Assembly (NCBI RefSeq): GCF_037126465.1
Contig: NC_088201.1
Span: 81,000,273 to 81,064,272, forward strand
Direction of reading: 5' to 3'
Source of the DNA: Ornithodoros turicata
Lineage: Eukaryota > Arthropoda > Arachnida > Ixodida > Argasidae
Length of the DNA stretch: 64,000 nt
The notes beneath the pieces were generated by a model. That model saw nothing but the letters and a program-made list of their open reading frames with translations, ran no database searches and was not told where the DNA came from. The position numbers and the translations under genes are program-made. Below, piece after piece: positions 11,396-22,414 of the stretch (the stretch's first letter is position 1; each line of letters begins with the position of its first letter).

Positions 11396-11704
11396 CTAAT
11401 AAATTAACATTTGTGTAATGTTCGCATCGTTTAAAGCGAAAGCATTAATATTAGTAGATGCAAGGTTGTTCAGAATGGTTGGTAATTCATATCTAATGGG
11501 TTGATACCCATAGCCTGTCCGACAAAAGGGCACAACAAAGGAAGAAAACTGTCGAAAGCCGTAAGCACTTTTTGTGCGTTCAAGGCAGTATATATCAACA
11601 TGTGGATTGTCGACTTTCACCATCCTCTTATAAACCTGGATCAAATGATACTTATACAATGCATCTACTCTCAACCTGAAACTGTGCAAAAAGGTGCTCT
11701 GCAT
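11396..11704 (-). pseudogene. LINE ORF2 C-terminal fragment
   Basis: Minus-strand frame with LRVDALYKYHLIQVYKRM and later RTGYGYQPIRYELPTILN, a pattern typical of the C-terminal tail of CR1/L2/Jockey-like ORF2 proteins. It continues the RT at 12089-13219 after an interval with frame breaks. No catalytic residues lie here. Confidence 0.6.
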
Positions 11705-12088
11705 GATCAGGAAAATTTAAGCCCTGTAGAATACGCAGAACTCTTTTTTGAATCAAATCTAGCTTGCGTGTGTTAGTTTTACTGGTGGTACCCCAAACTA
11801 ATGTAGAGTAGCAAAGCTGATAAAAAATATAGAATTGTATAAAATGAGCTTAACATTTACAGGAAGAAATCGTCTATATGTATTTACTTAACGTACCAGA
11901 CACTTTACATAACTTGTTTGTTAAAAATTTGCAATGATCATTCCAGGACATATCGTGAGAAAATATAACACCTAAAGATTTCGCACTAGGTACATACTCG
12001 AGTTCATATTTACCAAAGGTTAAGGGGGGAAATTGTTGTTAAAGTCTTGTTTTTAGGTTTAAAGATTACTGCTTTTGTTTTTGAAGTG

Positions 12089-13219
12089 TTAACACGCAAA
12101 CAATTTTTTCTCAGTCCAAACTCGCATGTTATCTAAAATGGTGTTCCCCTTGAGAACCAAGTCTGGCCCTTGTGACGCAGAAATGAGTACAGTTGTGTCG
12201 CCTACATATACAACGAACTGCGCATCTTGGTCAATATAAACTATATCGTTTATATAGAATATGAATAACAAAGGACCAAGGATGCTTCCTTGTGGCACTC
12301 CACACCTTATGTCAAGTATATCTGACATGGCACTTTTTAAGGTTACAAACTGTTTTCTAGAACCTAAATAAGAAGCCATAATCTCTAGAGCTTTGCCCCT
12401 GATGCCATATTTGAATAGTTTGGTTAAAACAATACTATGATTGATGCATTCAAATGCCTTAGTAAGGTCTAAGAAGATACCTAAAGTAAGCTTGCGATTT
12501 TTCATATTTTTAAGTACACATTCTTTTTGGCATAACAATGCATGTTCTGTAGATAAACCTTTCCGAAAGCCAAACTCTTCCATAGCAATCAGCTTATACT
12601 TGTCAGCAAATTTTGATAATCTAACGTGTATTATTGATTCTGGAATTGTAGAGAAAACAGGCAGAATAGAAATTGGTCTATAGTTCTTTAACTCATTCCT
12701 ATCACCACTTTTATAGAGGGCGACTACCTTGGCTACCTGCATTGAGTCGGGAAATACGCCTGTAGCTAGAGATAAGTTACAAATGAAAGTCAGGGGATAA
12801 ACCAGAAGGTCGACTACAAATTTTATCGGCTTAATCTGCAAATCATCAGCATCTATACTTTTCGAGTTATTCAAACCCATTACAATGCTCCGTATCTCTG
12901 TGGCATCAGTAGGAAATAGAAACAATGACTTATCATTTTGGGGAATGTTATGTGTGTCACATTGTACATTTGTAGTATCGCCGATATTAGTAAAGTATGT
13001 ATTAAAAGTATCAGCTAGCTCGTCACCGGAAAGGACTCGACCATCTAAAATAACACTATCAATATCTGCAGAGTGTCTTGACTGGCCCATGATGCGTTTC
13101 TTCCAAACAACCTCAGTCTTTTTGCAGGTGGCCTCATCGAACAGACGATTATAGTAATCTTGCTTGGCCTTGCTCAGTGCAATATTTACCTGATTGTGGT
13201 ACCTTTTGTATTCCATCAA
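12089..13219 (-). pseudogene. LINE reverse transcriptase with altered active site
   Basis: The 376-codon frame contains the RT blocks in order: KNYRPISILPVFS, EEFGFRKGLSTEHALL, motif A GIFLDLTKAFECINH, motif B CGVPQGSILGPLLF, and a motif C reading QFVVYVGDTTVL. Family members have the YADD box here. This copy reads Y-V-G-D, so the first catalytic aspartate is replaced by glycine, and the enzyme should be dead. The frame ends shortly after motif C. A distal RT part is missing or shifted before the fragment at 11396-11704. Confidence 0.85.
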
Positions 13220-13564
13220 TTTAGTTCCGTCCCTAGTTACGAGAAATTACTTGTATAACGCATATTTCTTACGAATTGATGTAAGAAGTTCAATAGTTAC
13301 CCACGGCATTCGCGCATGCTTAGCTTGGGAAACCCTTTTCAAAGGGAAGCACATCTTATAGACTCGCCTTATAATAGAAAGAAATGTATTATACGCGTCA
13401 TTTACATTAGAGTACTGGTATAAAATTCCCAGTCTATTTGGGACAATTGAGAACGGAATAAATGTAATGTAGTATCGTTGACATCTTGGATACAGACAGA
13501 GTTTGACAGTTTTTTTTTTTTTTTGGCGCCTTACGAACACCGAGAATGACCGGCAGATGGCCAC

Positions 13565-14216
13565 TCACGTCGCATGCAATACAGGCAGAGAGTGTCCTCT
13601 TTTCATCATAGTTATGAATAAGTCTAGCAGTGTATTACTATGGTCTGTGACGCGAGTGGCTTCATTAACACAATTTGAGAAACCGTATGACGTAAGCAGT
13701 GACAGAAAGTTTTGTCGAGAGGATGATTCTATAAGCAAGTCTATATTCATGTCACCACCCAGAACCAGCTTGCATCAATTCCCGCAAGCGTAGGATAAGA
13801 TCGATTCAATGAATTCAAGAAATCTACTTACACTGCCATGTGGCGGGCAGTAAATTACTACAAAGATATCTAGAGTATATTTAATACACAATGCTTCATA
13901 GTCCGGTAGAGATACACACAATGCATTAACTAACTGAAATTGATTTGATCGAACTAACATGGAAACCTCCTCCTAATAAACATGATCGGTTTTTAAAAAA
14001 ATGGGCGTATCCAGGTAAAAGAAAGAAATCACTTTCCGTTTGGTACCAGGTCTCAGTAAACATCAAAACATCGAACTCGATGTTTATCACATCGAGCAAA
14101 AATGATAGGCTGTCGTGTTTTTGTCTTAAGGATCTAGCATTTACTTGAAAAAAAGAAAAACGAGGTGCAGCATCACAGAACAAATAACTCTTTACTGTGT
14201 GAGGGAGATAAGGCAT
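13565..14216 (-). pseudogene. LINE APE-type endonuclease, frameshifted
   Basis: The N-terminal part (13926-14216) has FFQVNARSLRQKHDSL and DVLMFTETWYQ, the N and E boxes of apurinic-like endonucleases that nick the target DNA in LINE retrotransposition. A following frame (13775-13960) contains IFVVIYCPPHGSV (the YRPP-like block), and 13565-13750 contains NTLLDLFIT (the DLI/V block). The three pieces are in different frames. RT lies immediately downstream. Confidence 0.78.
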
Positions 14217-14360
14217 TTAAGGCAAGGAATTTGCAAAAAACAACAACACTAACACAGAACGAAGAGAAAAAAAATTGCAGCGCTTGTATCGTGTCCTCGT
14301 CTTCATAAGCTGTTTTCTGCCAGTCATGTCGTACCAACTAGCCCAACATCACATCATCAT

Positions 14361-14635
14361 CATTCTCATGATTTTTACAAAAAAGTTTAGGGATGGGCAA
14401 TTACTAATAATAATTCGTGGCTTTACGTGGCGAGACAAGTGCGATCATGAGCACCGCCACAGTGCTCGTGTCTGCGGGTTAATTTTGCCCACCTGAGGGT
14501 TCTCTAACGTGCGCCGAAATCTCGACACACGGCACACCACACTGAACGTCCCTCGCGGAAATCGGCATGTCTGAGCAACTTGTACCCTTCTACCAATTTG
14601 CCACCGTCCTCTGCCGGGTTTGAACCCGCGAGCTT
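14361..14635 (-). repeat. tRNA-derived SINE, truncated copy 1
   Basis: Nearly identical to 15289-15569, in the same orientation. On the minus strand it runs from GCGGGTTCAAACCCGGC (B-box) through AGGGTACAAGTTGCTCAGAC and TGTGTCGAGATTTCGGCGC to a GAATTATTATTA tail and GCCCATCCC. The tRNA-like head beyond the B-box is missing; the sequence diverges at 14636. The shared block includes the 3' flank CATTCTCATGATTTTTACAA, so the two copies look like a local duplication and not two independent insertions. Confidence 0.75.
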
Positions 14636-14636
14636 C

Positions 14637-15240
14637 CCTAGTAGCATATATTGTTGCCGTGACGTTGAAGCAACATTGCAAATGTTGTCCAATGTGGAGC
14701 AACGTTTTGCAACATTCATTAACATTATTAGCTTATGTAGACACGCATTGAAAAATGTGCACTTACGATGCCGCAATGTTGTTGCAGTGTTGTTTATACG
14801 TTGCTCGAGTGTCACAAATGCATGTTGCAAATGATGTTAAAGTCGTGGACATTAGCGACGTTTGGGCAACATTGTAGTTTGACATTGATGAAATATTGCC
14901 ATACCATTTGGTGCTACCTGGGGTAGGTTCAACAAATATGGATGTAACGCTTTACAATGTTGTATAGGAACGTTACATAATTGTTGCCGAAACGCTGTGT
15001 TGTATTAAAGAAACATGGCTGTAACACTGTCATAATGTAGTGAAAACATTACCCAAATGTTGCCACAATATCATGTGTGCATTGAAGAATATGGCTGTAA
15101 TGGTGTCACAATATTGTGGAAACATGACGGAAATATTGCCTCAATATTGTATTTGTGTTCGGGAAACATGGTTCTAGTGCTGTCACAATGTTGCAGAAAT
15201 GTTTTCTAGCAACGTTGCTGCAACAGATTTTCAAGAGGAC
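14637..15240. repeat. Dispersed AACATTG / CAATGTT-rich repeat region
   Basis: About 600 bp are densely populated with short degenerate units such as GCAACATTG, AACATTGT and ATGTTGCCA, many in alternating orientation (for example GTGTTGTATTAAAGAAACATG and its relatives at about 70-90-bp spacing: 14998, 15082, 15160). It separates the two SINE copies. No coding potential is evident. It may be a decayed MITE or minisatellite. Confidence 0.5.
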
Positions 15241-15288
15241 ATTAGCCACGTCTTCATGATCTGTTTGATTGTTTGCCATTGATGTTTT

Positions 15289-15614
15289 CATTCTCATGAT
15301 TTTTACAAAAAAGAATTTTTTTAGGGATGGGCAATTAATAATAATAATTCGTGGCTTTAAGTGGCAAGACAAGTGCGATCATGAGCACCGCCACAGTGGT
15401 CGTGTCTGTGGGTTAATTTTGCCCACCTGAGGGTTCTCTGACGTGCGCCGAAATCTCGACACACGGCACACCACACTGAACGTCCCTCACGGAAGTCGGC
15501 ATGTCTGAGCAACTTGTACCCTTCTACCAATTTGCCACCGTCCTCTGCCGGGTTTGAACCCGCGAGCTTGGGACCAGTAGGCGGACACCCTGCCGACTAA
15601 GCCACAGAGGGCGA
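15289..15614 (-). repeat. tRNA-derived SINE, complete copy 2
   Basis: On the minus strand the head begins GCCCTCTGTGGCTTAGTCGG (A-box-like) and reaches the B-box GGTTCAAACCC. These are internal RNA polymerase III promoter elements. The unrelated body (shared with copy 1) and an AATTATTATTATTAATTGCC tail follow. This head-body-tail order is standard for tRNA SINEs. The class resembles tick SINEs such as Ruka, but I cannot verify the family. Confidence 0.8.
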
Positions 15615-15956
15615 TGGAAAATCCATTACCGAAATGGTTGATTTCAGTCCACGTTCCGAATTCTATTAGGGTAAAGAGCTAAATAAGGAACTGCAATGAC
15701 GTTCAATCCATCGTTGGTTAATATGAGCGGTGGAGTACTTGACAACAAGACCTCTGGACAAGAGGACAAGAGTGGAGGACGCAGTGGACAAGATCTCTGC
15801 GCTTCTCACAACTATTCAGTTGAAGGCATATGGAAAAGATTTTGCGCTTCAGCGTTGTCTGTCCTCAAGGAATATAAGGGTACGTGCGACACGTATAGTA
15901 TAAGTATAGAGCCTTGGGAGACCACTTGGGTTCGACGATTACAAGACATAATCCGC

Positions 15957-16277
15957 CTAGCACCAGACAATATCGATTAAAATTTGTTTTAATCTTGAAT
16001 CTCCATGCTCTAGGTGTCTTGGGAACATAACCTTACAGCACGCTATCACACAGACGGACATGCCAGCACATAGAAGGGCGCAAGCTAGAGCATATAAATA
16101 GGACGAACGTAGCATCTTGTTGAGTCTGAAGAGCAACAGGAACACTATTTGAGCCACCACAGAGTATGAGAGGACACGAAGTCGGAGGAGGGGTGGGAGA
16201 TGTCGTAAGTGTGGAAAGAAAAGAAGGTCTGCCTGTTCGGTTTTCGCAGGTCGCGGGGAGGCGACACATGAGAACAC
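15957..16277 (-). other. Hydrophobic open frame of unknown status
   Basis: A 106-codon minus-strand frame contains two hydrophobic stretches (VVAQIVFLLLFRL and YALACALLCAGMSVCVIACC). It lies inside the long intron of the RING-CH gene on the same strand and could be an unused or alternative membrane exon. A pyrimidine-rich TTGCTCTTCAG occurs inside it. No family recognised, and chance hydrophobic frames are common. Confidence 0.2.
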
Positions 16278-16551
16278 TACCTACCCGCTACTGTACCAGC
16301 GGGGGACGCTACCTCTGTCGCGGTTAAGGTGGGCAAGCAGTACATCACACAAGTGACGGGCGGCTCCCACGACCTGGTATAATACAAACGTTTTAGCTAG
16401 AAGCATCCGGGGCACCTGATTTTCGCTCACTACAAGAGCTTTTGCTTTTGGGAAGATAGGTTTGCAGTTAGTACAGGATATTTTGTGGTTACACAGTTTA
16501 GAAACATGCCATTTTTTTGTTGTTTTCTAATTATTCGGGTTCTGTCTGATT

Positions 16552-17257
16552 CATTGTTGTACGCGATACCGAAATAGTGTATCACGATACCAATACTCGT
16601 TATCTGAGTAAAATGAATCGAAATACCGACATCGATACTTCCTTTTTAATGTGACGAAGTACCGCTACCGTTACCAAAAATGTAACGCTGTAATATGTCT
16701 GATACTTTTGCTGAAAATATGAATTTGCATGCAATCTGCAACATCAAAATCTCGCTCACGTGAACAGGCCATTCGGATAATAGCGAATTGGGAGAATACA
16801 GTTTTGCATGAAAAAAAAAAGCAGAACGTTTATCATACAGCTAAATCCCTTTGGTTGACTCTTAGCCATAGCTGGCGTTCAAACTTTTCGTGTGTCATCC
16901 TAGTGCGCCTTGCTGTAAGCGTGTCTGTACAGACACTGAAGGGACGTTCCGCTGAACCACTAGGGGGAACTGCTGTGTTCATTTTTTTAGGCAAGGTGAA
17001 CGTAGGAAAGTTGTCTTTGTCACTGTCCGCACTAGGCGGGCGCGTCACAACTAATAACGGTAAGAATTTATGACCGGCGAAGCAAGAGTGAGGGCACTAT
17101 AAAAGTACTGGAATCGATAACCGTAAGGATATGGCGTTACCATAAATTTGTATACAGAAAGACTTTTCCGATACCGTTTTATAAAAGTATCGCGACCCGC
17201 ACTTCGATACCGAAAAATGTATCGATTTATGGTAACGGCGTTACGTATACTACACTA
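16552..17257. mobile_element. hAT-like MITE with 8-bp target duplication
   Basis: It is flanked by the identical 8-mer GTCTGATT (16544-16551 and 17258-17265). The termini are weak inverted repeats: CATTGTTGTACGCG against TAGTGTAGTATACG, 9 of 14 matches. Subterminal DNA contains repeated GATACC/GGTATCGATAC motifs on both sides. No transposase fragment was seen inside. Confidence 0.7.
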
Positions 17258-17265
17258 GTCTGATT

Positions 17266-17880
17266 CTTTCACTAAGGAAGCAGCCCGTTCTCATTATTCA
17301 TCAAACGCAAGCGTATGCTAAGTTCGTGACATTCATTTGATTCTTAGATGTTAGTCGTGAGCGAGGGCACAATCCGTGGGCTAGGTTTTGCAACCTGAAG
17401 AATATTTAACGTGCCCAGAAATCTCCAACACATGTAACACTGCAATAAACGCCAAAGTAACTTGTATCGCGCCACAAAGTAGCCAAACAGATGGCTAACA
17501 CGTAAAAACACTTATCAACCGAGACCTTTCCGAGGTTAAACTGCCCTGATACGCCTAGATTCCACGTTATATTTCACGTTTCACGGTATTTGCGTATATG
17601 AACACAAGTTAATTACATCAGTCGGTTTGCGCAAGTCTTTTTTTGGCCGCTCAAACTTTCGCTCAACTATAGTTGAGCGCCTTCCATGACGGCTGTGACG
17701 TGACATTGCAAACCACACACGTCATGCATAAAATCTGATGGCCGAGAAGAACACCCCGCACTTTTAATACGGGATCATAAGAGCAGAGCTACAAATGAGC
17801 TTCTATCACACGAGTGTTCGTTAAAAAGGTGGAAAATCTCGCGAACTTGTGGGGAAATGTTAAGGGACAAGACTCAGGAT
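17266..17880. other. Unassigned stretch
   Basis: No gene or recognisable repeat could be supported. Part of the long intron of the RING-CH gene by position. Confidence 0.4.
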
Positions 17881-17881
17881 T

Positions 17882-17943
17882 AGATGAGATGAGGATGAAG
17901 ATGAAGATGAGGATGAAGATGAGGATGGAGATGAGATGAGATG
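17882..17943. repeat. GATGAG/GATGAA microsatellite
   Basis: Imperfect hexanucleotide tandem array (GATGAG, GATGAA and GATGGA units), about 60 bp. Confidence 0.85.
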
Positions 17944-17984
17944 CGATGGAACACAGTCTTTTTCTGGCTCCTTAAAGTGCCACT

Positions 17985-18110
17985 GCGGACTAAATTTCTG
18001 GGCTGACTTCAGGGGGTACTGCGCCGACATCCCTCTGGGATATCTGCCCGAAGACATCAGACATAACGGCAGACTTTCCAGATTAAAAATTTTGCTGATG
18101 GACCAAGAGG
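17985..18110 (-). repeat. SINE fragment related to the copy at 40.5-40.8 kb
   Basis: The stretch GGGCTGACTTCAGGGGG ... GCGCCGACATCCCTCTGGGA ... CCCGAAGACATCAG resembles 40594-40660 (GGGCCGACTTCAGAGGG ... TGTGCCGACATTCGTCTGGA). It is therefore likely a diverged body of the same tRNA-SINE family, here without its B-box end. Confidence 0.5.
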
Positions 18111-18613
18111 AAATTTGACGGATTATCAAAATATTCTGATGGCATATAACTGACCATCAAATCTACCTTGATGCTTCCCAGTGAACCACCATACCGCCCT
18201 TGGTAGCGCCTCATAGACAAGCAGACTGTCCCTCTTGATGCCTAATAGACCAGCAGACTGTCATTGGAGGTGCCTAATGGACTGCCAAATTTCCGTTGGT
18301 GATGTGTGGTGGAAACCAGATTGCATCTGATAGTACTGGTGAGCCCCTTCAGCCACCTTGCTCCGCCGACTTGCATTTTCATCGGCGTGTAAATGACTAA
18401 GTGGATCCCAGGATTTTTAAATATTTATACACCTTAAAAGCTTTAAAGTACACCTCCATGATGGCAGAAAATATGTGCACTCTGTCATTCATTCGTTCTC
18501 AACCAACACACGCATGTAATCTGCAGACACAATACGCTGAAATCTGTGCTAAAACACGGTAAGTCCTGGCTGAAGCTGGTGAACTTCCGGTTGAGGTTCT
18601 ACGTGAACGTGAA

Positions 18614-19618
18614 GTGGCTCTGCACTTCCTACGTTTGCGTGCGCACATTCCCCGTTACCCTCTCCTCAGGACAATTCGATACCGACCTGAAAGCGACTTC
18701 CATCAAGTAGCGCAGAGGACACGCCAGAGTCTCACTGGCTTAGTAGCTAAGGACGTAACACCGCTGGAAGACCCTTGGTCTCTGCCGGTGCGCCACCCAC
18801 CTTCGTAAGTCTTCCGAACATTCTGGAACGAAGAGATCAGGTTCCCCTCAAGTCCTTCGACCCTATTTTTATGCTCTGGCAGACGAGAAGTTATCTACGT
18901 CTGCAGCAGCATATACAGACGAGGCATCCAGAAATAGCACGTCCGCTTCGGCATTCGTCATACCATCCGAAGGCGGAGTGCAAGGACGACGCCTTTCGCA
19001 TCAAACCTCATCAACAGCTGCGGAACTCTATGCCATACTTTCCTTTCTGCAGCACATCATTGATTTTGCCCCATGTGAATGGGTAGTGTTCACTGATTCA
19101 AAATCTGCACTGCAAGCTATTGACAATTCTGGCTTACCAGGCTCATCCGCACCCCTGGTGATGGATGTGTTAATGGCAGACCAGCTTCTCTACGAAGCAG
19201 GGCACGGTCTGGTTCTAAAGTGGGTTCCAGCCCATTGTGGTGTCGTGGGGAATGAACAGGCCGATAGCGCCGCAGAAGCAGCTCTCTCGTCTCGGAGACG
19301 GACGAGTATTGCGCTGCTGAGAAGAGACCGTCGTTCCATATTTCGACGGCTCGTGACTCCCCTTGCTTCCCGCCAATGGACAACTGACATTCTCCCCATC
19401 TATGCTGAGAAGAGTTGATCCAAAGGTCCAATGTCCCTGGCCTAATTCAGCGCACCAACGCTCTGCCCTCAAAGCTCTTTTGACCTTTTTGAGCACCATA
19501 GGACGTCGATCCCTATTGTGAAGGGGCTCATTATTTCATTCCCCACATCACCAGCAGCAATGAGGTAGAGTATCGTCCCTGGCGATGAAACTCCCAATTC
19601 ATCACCTCACAATAAAGT
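18614..19618 (+). pseudogene. LINE with RNase H domain, 3' fragment and tail
   Basis: The plus-strand frame 18978-19418 carries an RNase H fold: SSTAAELYAILSFLQHI (catalytic Glu), VVFTDSKSALQAI (catalytic Asp) and LKWVPAHCGVVGNEQADSAA (catalytic His/Asp region). RNase H at the end of ORF2 is typical of I, R1 and related LINE clades. Upstream (18614-19086) a frameshifted RT C-terminal region precedes it. The 3' UTR (about 19432-19618), including TGGCGATGAAACTCCC and an AATAAA at the end, is shared with the fragments at 36550-36730 and, more distantly, 63650-63710. 5' truncated. Confidence 0.82.
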
Positions 19619-20184
19619 TGTTATGTTGTTTGTTGCAGAACCCTTGTACCCTTACGATATTTCCTCTTTCACGTCGGTGTTCGACTGTTCGTAACACATG
19701 TAGTTGTAAGTTGTTTTCACTGTGGCTGATACGTTGGAGGCGTAATATGTGACGCCCAGTCAAGGAATTGGTACTTTTCGGGGGGTCCTTCGGACTGAAA
19801 GCATTTGTAGTCACTCCGTAGCTCCTGTAGCACAACCCCTTTGCAGTCACTCACAACCTTTGTTCGAGGGAGTCGGTTGATGGAGGGGACTGGTGGAGAT
19901 TCGATGAGATGACTGGTACGAGAGGTGTAATAAGTAAGATCGACCAGTTATCCCGTCTGAAATACAGGTGACCTCATGTTATTATGTCTGCGATGAGTAG
20001 TTTACGACGTGTGTCCCTCTATCTCGTAGTTCCGCGCTGTAGAGTTTGGCTGTTGATCTGCGATGCATTAGGAAAGAGTCTTACGTAGCTCCAGTTTGAC
20101 ACTTTTGACTTTTATTACTCTATCATTAAATCTATGTCATTTCAACATGTGACTGAATCTGTATGATCTTTGGGGATGCACAAC
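19619..20184. other. Unassigned stretch
   Basis: No supported gene or structured repeat. Confidence 0.4.
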
Positions 20185-20400
20185 TGTTCCTCCACCGTCA
20201 GGCCTGGTGGACCATCAACTATGAGGCCTAGTGGATGAACCATCAAGCATCACAGTTGATGGCCCATCAAATCTGGTGGGTGTTTGTACCATCATGGCTT
20301 GATAAACCATGAGGTTGGTGGGCCATCAACCTAATGGTCCATCAACCCATCAGGGTTTCCAAAACCTACGAGATTTGATGGTCCATCTGGAAAATTCTCA
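20185..20400. repeat. CCATCA / TGATGG inverted short-repeat cluster
   Basis: At least ten copies of CCATCAA or its complement TTGATGG/TGATGG occur in mixed orientation within about 200 bp (for example GGACCATCAACTATGAGGCC, TTGATGGCCCATCAAATC). The stretch can fold into many small hairpins. Similar motifs recur at 18135-18165, hinting that the two belong to one element split by the LINE at 18.6-19.6 kb. Confidence 0.6.
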
Positions 20401-20930
20401 ATCAGCAGTACAGCCGGTGGTTGGATTCGAACACATCACCTCCCAGACTACATCATGGCCTTGGATTTACCACCCACGAGCGAATCCTTTTATAACATTC
20501 GGCCCTGCCGCTGGTACGCTATCTTGCACCTGTCTGGGAACAATGCTCCCCAGAGGTCGTTTCGTGTCCCCCCTCTGACTGGCAGCATCTGTATGATGCG
20601 TGCAGTTTCCAAACTTCGGGAGGAGACAGACACGGGGACTGCATCTGCGTTGTTTCTAGGATTATAGGCGCCCCTAGCACTTGGTGGTCCATCAGAACAA
20701 TGTTCAATCGGGAGTGAAGCCGGTGGTTGTATTGGAACACACCACGTCCCAGGCTACACTATTGCCTTGGATTTACCACCCACAAGCGAATCCTTTTACA
20801 GCACTCGGCCCTGCCGCTGGTACGGCATCTTGCACCTGTCTGGGAAACCTGCCAGCCAACTTCGGGAGGAGACAGACACGGAGACTGTCTATGCGTTGTT
20901 GGTAGGCTACAGACGCCCGCAGCACTGGAT
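20387..20930 (-). repeat. Tandem duplication of a tRNA-like SINE unit
   Basis: Two direct copies of about 250-290 bp follow each other (about 20387-20670 and 20688-20920). Both include a degenerate minus-strand B-box region (GTTCGAATCCAACCACCGGC in copy 1, degraded in copy 2), the string CCTTGGATTTACCACCCAC, a CGGCCCTGCCGCTGGTACG block, and CTTCGGGAGGAGACAGACAC. The tRNA-like part matches the SINE at 40.68-40.78 kb. Confidence 0.7.
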
Positions 20931-21802
20931 TACGTTATCTATTCTTGGAGAGTAGAGTTTTCTTGGGTGTTTTTAATATATTTATTTATCATACCCTCAG
21001 GGCGTTAGCGTTACGGAGGGGAGTGGGGTTTGCAAATAAATGTGGTGAATGTAGAATGCTCTACTGGTAAGTGTGAAATGTGTGGCGCTCAACATAGCAG
21101 AGCTAGAAAGAATTGTGCAACATAATAAGAATATAACATAACAATTAGAGACAACACACAAAATTGTTCAACATGATAAGTATATAACATAATAGAGATA
21201 ACGCTCATACACACAGGGACCTGTGATGAGATGAGCAGTTAATGCATGTTTAAAATGGATGCTGTTTACAATTCATGCTAGTCAGCCCAGGAGGTAATTC
21301 CATTCGACAGACATCCGGGGGACTAATGATCTGTAAAATGCATTTGTTTTGTGACGATGGATTCCTGCTTTATGTCGGTGATCAAGTTGCGTCGATACGT
21401 ATGTTGGAGGTAGAAGAAGAGTGTGTTTTAGGTGTTCATTATGATGCTAAATTTTATGAAAAGCCTGGCTGTTTTCTGCCTTAGACTTAGACATGAAAGC
21501 TGCAGGTTACGTTTCATCTGGGTCACACTCGAGGCTCGACCATAATTTCCGTAGATAAATCTGCTGACCCTGTTTTGGATACTTTCCAGAACTTTCTGTC
21601 GTGACTATTCCGCTGGGTCCCAAAGTACAGCTGTATGTTCCATTTTAGGAAGTACTAATGTTTTATACAAAGTTAGTTTTAAGTCAAGGGGTGCCATTTG
21701 GTAGTTGCGTCTGATGTAACCGAAAGCGCGATTAGCTTTGTTGTAAACGAATTCTACATGTGATTTCCAGGTCAGATTGTAGTTAAGATTAGCTCCTAGA
21801 TA

Positions 21803-22414
21803 CTAGGAAGAGGTTACCGATTCAAGCGGGACGTTGTGAATGTGGTATACTGGTGAAGTACTGTTCGTACGTGTTACTCGCATGCATTTACATTTGGTGA
21901 TGTTGAGCTCCATTGGGGGGGGGGGGGACCAAGTCTGACACCACGTGGGTAAATTGTTAAGGTCTGACTGAAGGGCATTTGTATCAGATGAAGAGGCGAT
22001 ATCCCGGTAAACTACGCAGTCATCTGCAAACAACCGTACAGAAGACGACACAGATTTGGTAAGTCATTAATACAGATAAGAAAGAGGGCGAATTACGGTT
22101 CCTTGCGGAACACCAGTTAGTACTGGGGTTAACTGTGAATCAGAGTTATTGACGTGCACAAACTGACAGCGGTTCTGCAAAAATGACTGAACCACTCTTT
22201 GTACATTGGTGTCTATGTTCAGTGTACCTAATTTTCGGAGCAGGAGGTCGCGATGTATCTTATCAAAGGCCGTTTTAAAATTAAGGAATATGCAGTCAGC
22301 TTGTGAACCGTGATCTAATATGTACTGTAGATCGTGCGCTATGGAGAGCAGTTGTGTGTGACGATACAGTGATTTTTCTTCTTTTTTTTCATTTCTCATT
22401 TCATTTATTTCCAT
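21803..22414 (-). pseudogene. LINE reverse-transcriptase fragment
   Basis: Frame 22067-22414 contains motif A (IFLNFKTAFDKIHRDLLLRKL) in part and LTGVPQGTVIRPLSYLY. Frame 21803-22051 contains the active-site block VRLFADDCVVYR. The frames differ, so there is a break near 22060. LFADDCV is typical of Jockey/CR1-type LINEs. The remainder of the RT and a 3' region probably continue to about 21500 in degraded form. The 5' side is truncated at about 22350. Confidence 0.8.

Larger units (their letters stand above)
11130..14216 (-). mobile_element. LINE (non-LTR retrotransposon), minus strand, degraded
   Basis: Endonuclease, reverse transcriptase and C-terminal regions of one LINE ORF2 follow each other on the minus strand with several frame breaks. 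Sub-parts are listed separately: endonuclease 13565-14216, RT 12089-13219, C-terminus 11396-11704. The 3' end is near 11130-11160 (AATAAAATTTCATTC on the minus strand). Both flanks carry copies of the same dispersed repeat (11034-11115 and 14278-14345). No clear target-site duplication was found. Confidence 0.85.

Noticed and set aside
20185..20400. CRISPR-like or palindromic array
   Set aside because: Short irregular CCATCA motifs without constant-length repeats or spacers, in a eukaryotic transposon-rich setting.
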